DNA of 64,000 nucleotides from Strigamia acuminata. Lineage: Eukaryota; Arthropoda; Chilopoda; Geophilomorpha; Linotaeniidae. The stretch is from positions 8,963,601 through 9,027,600 of the forward strand of contig OX442324.1 of assembly GCA_949358305.1 (NCBI GenBank). The letters run 5' to 3'. The position numbers and the translations under genes are program-made. This document shows positions 55,164 through 64,000 of the stretch, one piece after another (positions within the stretch are counted from its first letter, which is position 1; each line of letters starts with the position of its first letter). Under the pieces are notes generated by a model. It saw only the letters and a list, made by a program, of their open reading frames with translations, was not told where the DNA came from and made no database searches.

Positions 55164-56911
55164 TATGACGGTTTATAAGTGCTATTTATTAATAACACGG
55201 CCGAATTTTAAGTGTTTTTGGCGAAACCCGCATCTGTCAATGCTCCGAGTCGCCACTAGATGGCGCGATTATAATTCAGCGGTAAATTCGAATTGCGAGT
55301 TAAGAAAACTGGTAAATAAATATAAGAATATATTTATTTGTATGAAACGACACTTTATTAGGATTAATATAAATATATATTAATAATTATTGTTCACACT
55401 AAGTGATGGGAATCTCTAGTTCAGCAGAAATGGAGATTTGATAATCCATCGATCAACCGATCGATGTGATTGGTGGATCCATTTCCGGTCCTGGGTATCC
55501 AGTTCCGGTTGTGGTGTGAATTAGCATATTGCTCCTCCGTATCCACTTCCGGCGATACGGGATTGGAGGGATTCGTGGAACCCATGTTCCAATTGGTTGA
55601 TTGGATTAATCTCTAATCCAGTCAGGTTATATAAACCCAAACAACCGGCCATCCGGCGGCTCTGTTTGATTATTTCTGTTTGGTATTATTACTTAAGAAA
55701 TATGATTCGTTGTCCATTAAAAAACCTTTTGGTTCTTTGTTGATTTATTCACAAAGAACCGCGGCATGATTCTACCGAATCATGCAACCACCGGCAATTG
55801 AAGCCGACGTATTGGATTGTTATGTTGCATACATGTTTCAAGTTACGGTCTCGCCGAGGAGAACCTGCCTTCTGTGCAATTCAGTATCCTCCGGGCAGGA
55901 CTAAGTGGTCATTTTCGGTATGAACGCATCTCGTAACCGCAAGTAAGCACCGGAACTGTTGAGAGTTGGTTCCTTCACCTGTTGGTGCAAAAGCAGTCTG
56001 TTTCACAGTAACCACGAGTAGCACCAAGTGTTTGGCAAGCTGATTCTCATGGTATTTGGTGCCAAAGCAGTCGTTTTGTTATTAGTACCGCGAAGGGCTA
56101 AACTGCTGTGCGGAGCCGCGAGCTATCGACTCCTGTGTACGTGATACCGTCAATCGCTAGACGAACGACCGTGTTGCGGCGCAGGGGACGCTTGATACCG
56201 TTCTGCATGGCAAGGCGTTTTCTATCGATGGCAATTGTGTGTTGCGACGGGAAGTCTAACATTTATCCTTTACGTTTATAACAGAACAATATTAACTTGG
56301 CCACAAGTTAATTAATCAAAGTCAGGAAGACTTAAAAAAACAAGAATACATTGAACTCAATGTGACAAATAAGTTGACGACAACTTATCGATGAAATATC
56401 CAGTAGAAAAACTCACAACACTTATGAATTAAATATAATTCATAATTGGAATATTGATAAGTAAATGAATACATTTACTTACACCAATATCCTCCCAAAG
56501 TTGTGGCGGTGCAGACAAAGTCAACCGCAATGCTCAGATCATTCGATTTATCGACGTGCGATAATATTACACAGCGAACCAAGGAACCAGCGAAGCCGTA
56601 TCGGACTCCAGGACACAGCCATCCGGCTTAGATGACATCTATAATCAGGTCGAGCGATGGGGAAACCGCTCCCATCTCCCAGACCCGTAATGATATTATT
56701 TTAGGGCCAGTTGGCCAATTCTTTGTATAATTTAATAGTTGATTTAACTTGCCAAATGTCGGCATTAGTCCTATGTATAATTTAGCTCATTTCATATTGT
56801 TTGCCAACAATAAACTGTCTTGTATTTATCTCGTATTGTATTCACTGTTTATTTATTGCGATCTCTTCCCGGTACCATTGTTAAATGGGAGTTGTGGTCG
56901 TCACCGTCACA
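55164..56911 (+). repeat. 5' LTR of element E (1,748 bp)
   Basis: Ends TATGACGG ... CCGTCACA. A TATA-like box (GTTATATAAACC) lies near 55,626 and AATAAA at 56,809-56,814, again implying an R region near 1.2 kb. A perfect CTCF core, CCACTAGATGGCGC, is at 55,253-55,266. Boundaries rest on the inverted ends, the primer site and the break in G2; the 3' LTR is not visible. Confidence 0.75.
55253..55266 (+). promoter_or_regulatory. CTCF-core match in LTR E
   Basis: CCACTAGATGGCGC, identical to the match at 4,941, lies about 90 bases into the LTR, upstream of the TATA-like box. Confidence 0.45.
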
Positions 56912-56913
56912 CG

Positions 56914-56931
56914 TGGAGGTCCCACCGAGAT
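56914..56931 (+). other. Primer binding site of element E
   Basis: TGGAGGTCCCACCGAGAT, two bases after the LTR, as in element C. The tRNA is not identified. Confidence 0.7.
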
Positions 56932-57901
56932 TAGGTTGCAATTAAATTCGATTGAATTACAACAGTGAATATTGGAGATAAATTTTTTAACTAAAAAGAT
57001 TAGTTAAAGAACAGACAATTAGATTTTCAGTTTATATCTCCGTACGAAGAAAAGTACACTGATGAAATAGAATTACGTAGTGGATTTTCCTTCATTATTT
57101 TCGCTCGAAAATTTAAGAGATCTCGAAGACTACCAACTAATCTCACATGTGAAAGTTCCACTGAAGATTAGAATTTGCAATTAACTCGATAGAATTAAAA
57201 AAGTGAATTTTCTCGAGGAAAATGAATAATTCAAATTCTACACGAAAGAATTGCAACAAATTACTGTTAAGATCTATCACATGATGTTGAGATAAGTTTT
57301 AATCGAAGTTGTTCAAAAAATTCGGAGAATTGGAAATAACAAGAATTCGTAGAAGAAGTATATTTAGATATTTGCTTTATTCTTAAAAAGATAAAAGTAA
57401 AAAGACAAGTCTAAACATGTTTTACGAATCGCAAGAAAAAGAAAAATCTTGCAGAAAAATGGAATTTCGAAGTAAAGTCCAGTCTTTAAGAAAAGTTACA
57501 ATAATTAGAAACAATTTACAAGAGTTGAAATGAATTTATTTTATTTCATACAAAATTTGGGAAAATATTTACGAAATATCTCTCGAAAGAATTTTATGTT
57601 ATCGGTAAATTCTAAGATTTCGAAAGGAACGGACTTAGAAGAGAACTGTTAAACGAACATACTACGTCTGACATTTTGTGGTTGATATTGAATCAGCCAA
57701 TCAGGAGCTAGGAGATCTAGGGATCCCCAGCCCCCTACTATTAAAAAAGGATCAGATCAGTTGTTGATCATTCGCTTCCAGACCAGACTTACGAGACGTG
57801 CTACAGTAACTATTCTGACCGCACCAACCGATTCTAGTTACGATTCGAAGTTTTCCCATCGCTAATTATTTTAAAGACAGATTCAATTATATTTTTATAA
57901 A
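56932..57901 (+). other. Untranslated leader of element E
   Basis: About 970 bp, A-rich, no long frame. GGAGGTCCCACCGAGATTAG-like sequence of the primer region recurs in part at about 57,150-57,175, so the leader may contain a partial duplication. Confidence 0.6.
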
Positions 57902-60238
57902 ATGGATCCAAACAATCTTCCTAACGAAGAAAAAGTGGCTGAAGAAAAGGCCGTAGAAGAAATAGTTAGCTTGGATTCAAGTTATGTAAAACTTTGTGAC
58001 CAAACGGAAATGATTCCCGATGAACTCACACAGTTTTGTACGCATTACGAACTAGATAGAACTCAGTTCAAAACCATAATCGAAGCTTCTGAATTTGTGA
58101 CGAAGCGGGCGTTACGTAACATACGTATTAATCCAACCCCGGAAAAACGAGCAGAACTTTCGAAGGAGAGCTCGGCGCACCATAATTTTGGAAAGGACCC
58201 AACCCCTTCACCAAAAGATCTGCCTGAAGAAAACAGATCACGACCTAAAACTCCACAACGTAAGTTGGGAGATCAAGCAAGAATTAAAACTCCGTCGGTT
58301 CGTAACCAAGATATTCGAGAGTTATTTCGAACATCAAGCAAGGAATCGCTTGATCAGTCCAGTTTAGGAAATAGAACTCCTCACTCCAGCAACGCCAGTT
58401 GCCACAATACTCCAAATATTTCGGAGGTAGGAGGATCCAATTTTTCAACTTTTCAACCTGAAAATGCTAAAAAGCAACCCAATCCACATATTTATACGGA
58501 GAATGGGACGAGACATTTTGCCAAACAAACCCCTAGAGGGCGAGGCAATAAATCCGCCATTCGACGGAAATTATCTCCACTACCATCTCCAGTCTTACCT
58601 CAAACTCGACAAGAACAATTGAGATTAGACGAAGTGGAAAAGGAACGAATTAGGCTGGAAGCAATTAATCAAAAACAGATTAACGACGAAAAGATTCGCC
58701 AAGATAAACTTGAAGGAGAAGTTGTCAATCAAAACGAAGTTCGTAAGTCGATAGACAAAAACGATAAAATTCTAATTGATCAATTACGGGCTCAATGGCG
58801 ACAGGAACACGATGAAAAGTTCCAAAAGCAACAAGATCAATACAATAAGAAGTGGGCGGAAGTGAACAGAATTGAAGACAATCAACGCAAGCGGGAGAAA
58901 ACCTTACAGGAAAGCATCCGGATAAATCTCGCGGCGTCCACTCGGGCTAGCCATGGTAGTGAACCCCGAGACCAGACAAATCCGTCACGTGCATCTACCG
59001 ATGACATTCCAAGCTCACATTTCTCGGCAGAAAGTTCTACAGAAACTAGACTTCCCTCTGACGGAACTAATATTTCATTTGATTATATTTTGAAAATGCA
59101 GCAAAATATGGCCGCCCAATTCCAAAAACAATTGGATAGTCGAATAGATACATTCGTTCAAACTCAACAAACAACTGGGCCGCAACGATCTAATAATCCA
59201 GGACCCAGTAAAGTCTTTTTCAAAGGACAAGACCTTCCAGTTTTCGATGGAAAACAGGAGGATATAGATAAATTTTTATCAGTAGCTAAAACTGTAGCTA
59301 TTTCAAAGGGATTAACTCTGGACGAAATGGTTAATCAAGGTATTCCCACCTATTTGTCCGGATTAGCCCAACAATGGTATGACGAGAATAAAACCAAGTT
59401 TACCAACTGGGAAACCTTCGTAGAATTATTTCGTGAAGAATTCGACATGATTCCAACTACTCGACTCCGAAATTTACGAAAAGTAATCCAAGGAGACGAT
59501 GAACCTTTATATGAATTTCTAGTCAGATTCACTAAAGCCCAAGGATCGTATTCCGAAAGAGGAAATGTTGCCACACTTTTCGACAACCTGAATTGGACGA
59601 GTTACAATAGATTAATCGATCGAAATCTGTACAGGAGCGAGTCAGTAGACAAAATCTTTCAATTCGTACGAACGAATAGAGCACTCTTTGAACCCCAAAG
59701 AATCCGTACAGAGAATTCCAAGGAAATTGATAAAGTGGTATCTAACAACCAGAAGTATTCTAAAGATACCAAAAATATGAGACCTTCGGCTCGATCCACT
59801 CAAATGATGGAAATAGAGCCGGAAGAAGAAATAATGGAAGTCAATGAGTTGACAGAGAATAATGTATCAATGGATAATTTATTATGTGCCATGTCGGAAA
59901 ATCAGACAGGGAAATGTTTTCATTGTAAACAACCAGGTCATTTCAAAAGAGAATGTCCTCTGCTTCCAAAGCGAAAATTTAGCAATAATTTCCCTGGAAA
60001 TAATAATTCCAATAACAATAGCGCTAATCAGCAGCCGAACGAATTTAAGCGACCACGCCAAAATTGGGTAACTGCCGAAGCTATTGATCAAAAAATGGAA
60101 GAGTTAAAAACTGATATGAATAACAGTATGCAAACAACGATAAGTAAGACAGTGTCGGATTTATTTAGTAAATTCTTAGACCCGAAGAACGCTACTACGG
60201 CACCAATTACTGAAACCCCACCGGTTCCAAAAAACTAG
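57902..60238 (+). CDS. gag: Gag of element E
   Basis: 778 residues from ATG 57,902. Residues 1-240 are charged and low in structure, with the C-x2-H-x6-QF segment shared with element C. Residues ~240-345 are a long charged coiled coil (RLDEVEKERIRLEA and following). Residues ~440-600 are a retrotransposon capsid domain (FKGQDLPVFDGK, QQWYDENKTKFTNWETF, LREEFD-like). A CCHC zinc knuckle is at C672, C675, H680, C685. It is large for a gypsy Gag because of the N-terminal extension. The stop TAG at 60,236 abuts a canonical slippery heptamer. Confidence 0.93.
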   Translation: MDPNNLPNEEKVAEEKAVEEIVSLDSSYVKLCDQTEMIPDELTQFCTHYELDRTQFKTIIEASEFVTKRALRNIRINPTPEKRAELSKESSAHHNFGKDPTPSPKDLPEENRSRPKTPQRKLGDQARIKTPSVRNQDIRELFRTSSKESLDQSSLGNRTPHSSNASCHNTPNISEVGGSNFSTFQPENAKKQPNPHIYTENGTRHFAKQTPRGRGNKSAIRRKLSPLPSPVLPQTRQEQLRLDEVEKERIRLEAINQKQINDEKIRQDKLEGEVVNQNEVRKSIDKNDKILIDQLRAQWRQEHDEKFQKQQDQYNKKWAEVNRIEDNQRKREKTLQESIRINLAASTRASHGSEPRDQTNPSRASTDDIPSSHFSAESSTETRLPSDGTNISFDYILKMQQNMAAQFQKQLDSRIDTFVQTQQTTGPQRSNNPGPSKVFFKGQDLPVFDGKQEDIDKFLSVAKTVAISKGLTLDEMVNQGIPTYLSGLAQQWYDENKTKFTNWETFVELFREEFDMIPTTRLRNLRKVIQGDDEPLYEFLVRFTKAQGSYSERGNVATLFDNLNWTSYNRLIDRNLYRSESVDKIFQFVRTNRALFEPQRIRTENSKEIDKVVSNNQKYSKDTKNMRPSARSTQMMEIEPEEEIMEVNELTENNVSMDNLLCAMSENQTGKCFHCKQPGHFKRECPLLPKRKFSNNFPGNNNSNNNSANQQPNEFKRPRQNWVTAEAIDQKMEELKTDMNNSMQTTISKTVSDLFSKFLDPKNATTAPITETPPVPKN

Positions 60239-60260
60239 TGGCGGGGGTCCTCGAGCCCCC
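60229..60260 (+). promoter_or_regulatory. -1 frameshift signal of element E: AAAAAAC plus hairpin
   Basis: A AAA AAC (60,229-60,235) is in the gag frame and touches the TAG. After a 7-base spacer, GGGGG (60,243-60,247) can pair with CCCCC (60,256-60,260) around an 8-base loop. Canonical heptamer, spacer and stem are all present, and pol is open in the -1 frame. Confidence 0.88.
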
Positions 60261-63200
60261 TATTAATAATTCCGAAGGAATTTTACCACCAGACTTGGAA
60301 CAAGCACTTTCCGAAACTTTGGATAATTTAACTATTCAAGATAAAGAAATTAAGCGTGCTCGTCCTAACCGGAAGACACGGAAAAGGAACTGGAATTATA
60401 AGTTTAAAATCGCGTCAAATACGCCCTTTTCGGCAGATGAGACAGCAAACCCGTTCTTGAATTTTCACGACGACCTGTTTTCTCTAGATAAGGGGGACGA
60501 ATCTTTAGCTAGATTGATACAAGATACATCCAATCTTAATATTCGTGATGAATCCACCAGTTCTAGTGGAGGAGTATTCGAGAATTTACAATCAATGATT
60601 GATAATTTGAATCCCGACTCCAAATCCTCCAGATTTGCGAGATTAAAATCTTACATTAACGAGAGTCAGTTAAAACGAAAAGATGGCATCGAACGAATTA
60701 ATAAATTGGGAAATCACATCGACGACCCCCGAATGAAAATTACAATAGGTGGACTCACCTATAATGCTTTGATGGACTCAGGAGCCACACAGTGTTTTAT
60801 TGGGTTGCAATTACTAAGTAAAACTTGTGCATCTCCCGATTTCATACAAGATTGTCCAAAACACATGAGAGTTTGTGCAGTTGGAGTTACTCATATTCCA
60901 CTGGGACAAATTACTTTGTGTGTACAATGGGCAGATGGAGCAGAATTCACACCGATAAATTTTATCATTTTGGATAATAATGTGTGTGGATTAATTATCG
61001 GACATAATTTTATGCGCCGAACCAAAATTAATTTAAATCCAGCACGAGCTGTATTTACTTGCGACAGCAAGTCCGACTGGACTGCACCCTACGAAACTGA
61101 CGAGTTAAATTGTAATTTAGCTCGAGTACAAGTGTTGACTGACAACGCCACAGCCACACACACGCCAGATAATTGGGAAGAATTGCTGGTAAAGGATTGT
61201 GACTGTTCAGATGAGGAAAAAAGTAAATTACGCGAAGTAATTGCTAGTGTTAAGAACGTCTTTAGAGATAAAGTCGGATGTACTAACATAATAAAGCATA
61301 AGATCACCTTTAAAAAGGATGTAACGTGGAAAAAACAACCATTTCGAATGTATAACCCTGCTAAAATAGCCATTATGACTAAATTAGTAGAAGAATTAGA
61401 AGCGGATAATTTGATCGAAAGAGCTACTGGACCTTACATAAGTCATCCAGTGATCGTAGCCAAACCAAATGGTACTTATCGTTTATGTATCGATTATCGG
61501 TGGTTGAATGCAATCACCGAAATCAACGCCATACAAATGCCAAGTATTGATTTGTTACTCCACAATACAAATCAGGCAAAATATTTCACGTCTCTTGACC
61601 TTACCAAAGGTTATTATCAGGTCGAGATGGACGAGGAAGATAGACAGAAAACAGCCTTTTATACTCCGAAAGGCAATTACCAATTTGTCCGCATGCCTTT
61701 TGGTCTTTGCAATGCGCCATGTACATTTCAGTTCTTAATGGAACGAGTAATGGGCGAAGCATTATACAAACACGCGTTAGTCTATTTGGACGACGTGATA
61801 ATCTTCTCCACCACTTGGGAGAAACATCTTGAACATATCAAAGATGTGTTGGAAAGACTAGATAAAGCCAACTTATCAGTAAATAAGGAAAAATCAAAAT
61901 TTGGAAAAACTACACTCAAATTTTTGGGTCATTTGATAACTCCAACCGGATTAGCACCTGACCCAGACAAGATAGTATCCGTTAGGAAATATCCAACTCC
62001 TAAGAATTCCAAGGATATTCAACGATTTCATGGCTTGTCAAATTTCTTCCGGAAATTTATTCCCGAACATGCAAAAATTGCTAGGCCTCTAACTAGCATG
62101 ATGCATGATAAAGCAGTGTTCGAATGGGGAGAAGAACAAGAGAAAGCTTTTGAAACAATAAAAAATATTTTATGTGACGAAACACAAGTTTTGTTAATGC
62201 CAGATATGATGAAACCATTCGTAATCTTGACAGACGCATCACATGATGGACTTGGTAGTGTGTTATGCCAAGATGTGGAATTCTTCGATGAAGGAAAAAG
62301 AGAAATGATCATGACTCCTAGACCCGTAGCTTATGCTAGTCGAGTCTTACGAGGGGCAGAAGTACGCTACTCAACACCCGAACTCGAGTGTTTAGCAGTA
62401 GTGTGGGCAGTCGACAAATTCCGACCGTATATCGAATATACGACATTTACTTTGGAATCAGACGCCGAAGCATTAAAATGGCTGATGGGAACACCAGAAC
62501 CATCGGGACGATTTGGTCGTTGGGCAATTAAACTTCAATGTGGCGCCTTTAAGATTAAATATCGACGAGGTACCCAGAACCAAGTTGCCGACGCCTTCTC
62601 GAGAGCGCCTTTGGAGATCGAAGACATTCCAGAGAATGATTATTGTGAGCCAATCGAGATTACTCAATTCTGGCCGGAATGGGACGGAAATCGAGAAATT
62701 ATTCGAAGGAATAATAGAGAAGATTGCCAATTTCTCACGAATGTGCAGCTTCATTTCGATTATTCCAAATTATTATACAATACTTTGGAAAAGGGGGAGA
62801 AGATGGATGAAGCTACAGAAGAAACACTATTTAGTGCTTTAACTGAAGTTTTAAAGGAAGTTCCACCGACTCGAGAAGAAATTATAAAAGCTCAACTAGC
62901 CGACAAAGAGTGTAGAATAATAATCGATCATCTGAAACGAGATGAAATCGAACAAAGAAAGTTTAAGAAAACTAAAGAATGGATGAAAGCAGTCCAAGGT
63001 TACCAATTAGATTTTCAAGAAGAAAATGGTAATGAAATGCTGATTTATTTCAAACCAACGTTTGAAGAGGAATTGAATGACTCTGGAAACGGATTTAAAG
63101 CTGTCATTCCACCGTCATTAGTACGAAGAGTACTGTTTGCCTGTCACGGACATCCATTAAGTGGACATGCAGGGATGAGTAAGACGCTCGAACGAGCAAA

Positions 63201-64000
63201 ACTTATATATTACTGGCCGAAGATGAATAAAGATACTCGCAATTACGTCCGAAGCTGTATTCATTGCCAGCAATACAAGCCCTGTCAACATAAAAAGCAT
63301 AGAGCGAGTTACACTCCTCATAACATGTCTTACCCGTGGGAAGTAATCTGCATTGATTTAATGGGTCCCAAACCGACAGGAAGAAGCCAATACAGATTTG
63401 TATTAGTAATTATAGATCAATGTACTAAATGGGTAGAATTATTCCCTTTAAGTAAGGCATCTAGTGAATCTATTGTGAATAGGTTAGGAGAAGTGATTCA
63501 TAGATGGGGATACCCAAAGAAAATTGTTAGTGATAACGGGAGCCAATTCATATCCACGATTTATGAAGAATTTTGTAAAAAACACAACATCAGAATGGCT
63601 CATGTGAGTCCATATCACGCTCAGGCCAATCCTACGGAAAGGGCCAATAGAGACATCAAAATAATGCTGGCTCTTTATTCAGACATTCACTCCCATTGGC
63701 CGAGATTCTTAAACGAATTTGCATTTGCCTCGAGAACGGCTAAATCAGAAGCTACAGGCGCAACGCCATTCTTATTGAACACAGGAAGAAATGTACCTCT
63801 TCCCTTTGATCCTCGGATCATCCAACATGCAAATGCATTTGACAAGAATAACCCGGAAGAATACGTATATAATTTACTTGGAATTTTACGTAGAGCACAT
63901 CAAGAGATGCATTTGCGTATTCAAGCAAATTATGAGAGACACGACAAGATTCACAGAAATAAATTTCACATTTGTGAATATACTGTCGGTGATTTGGTAT
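60235..64000 (+). CDS. pol: Pol of element E (3' partial)
   Basis: More than 1,250 codons, read in the -1 frame and open to the window end. Protease ALMDSGATQCF (Asp codon 60,775). Reverse transcriptase from ~61,320 with YLDD near 61,787. RNase H from ~62,215 (LTDASHDGLG) to ~62,600. Integrase zinc finger near 63,145-63,270 (CIHC). Integrase catalytic residues are Asp at about 63,355, Asp at 63,532 and Glu at 63,637, with 34 residues between the last two, one fewer than in A. All active-site residues seen are intact, so the element may be competent. Sequence is clearly diverged from A and B. Confidence 0.95.

Larger units (their letters stand above)
55164..64000 (+). mobile_element. Ty3/gypsy retrotransposon E, apparently intact, 3' end outside the window
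   Basis: 5' LTR, primer site, ~1-kb leader, gag, -1 frameshift, and a pol frame open to the last base. It is inserted in G2, which lies in remnant U, which lies in copia D. The LTR ends (TATGACGG / CCGTCACA), primer site and gag N-terminus relate it to element C. Confidence 0.93.

Overview
The window is AT-rich, intron-bearing metazoan DNA. It has GT-AG splice signals, long polypyrimidine tracts, microsatellites, Ty3/gypsy and Ty1/copia retrotransposons, and miniature DNA transposons with TA, TTAA and 8-10 bp target duplications. An invertebrate, probably an arthropod, fits best: the one clear host gene starts with an Egalitarian-like winged-helix segment. The species cannot be named from the sequence. 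No bacterial operons, rRNA, tRNA genes or CRISPR arrays were seen.

Layout. 1-6,660: gypsy element A on the plus strand (gag, pol, 3' LTR), inserted into the gag of gypsy element C, which lies on the minus strand to 10,035 and has a 1.65-kb LTR. 10,036-13,031: intergenic DNA and a putative promoter. 13,032-38,609: one host gene. Its 5' coding exon (13,032-13,286) and 3' coding exon (36,566-38,609) have compatible splice phases and would be joined across a 23-kb intron. The intron holds hAT, piggyBac-like, pogo-like, foldback and MULE-like miniature elements, and a TA-flanked element (25,366-33,906) carrying a dead copia element. 38,982-42,480: further miniature elements and a solo gypsy LTR. 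42,552-43,360: a decayed THAP-type transposase gene. 43,361-54,134: a copia fragment split by a miniature element and by the nearly complete gypsy element B. 54,135-64,000: an LTR-like remnant, cut by a miniature element, cut in turn by gypsy element E. E is open through pol to the window edge.

The most unusual item is a third open reading frame in gypsy element B (45,617-46,990, minus strand), placed where env would sit. It encodes a Ulp1/adenain-type (C48) cysteine protease with the complete His, Asp, Gln, Cys set, and lies just after a good 3' splice site. Gypsy elements A, B and E all place a -1 slippery heptamer directly against the gag stop codon. A CTCF-like core motif recurs in several LTRs and other repeats. 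Three unrelated-looking miniature elements share one plan: terminal inverted arrays of a short iterated motif and 8-10 bp target duplications.
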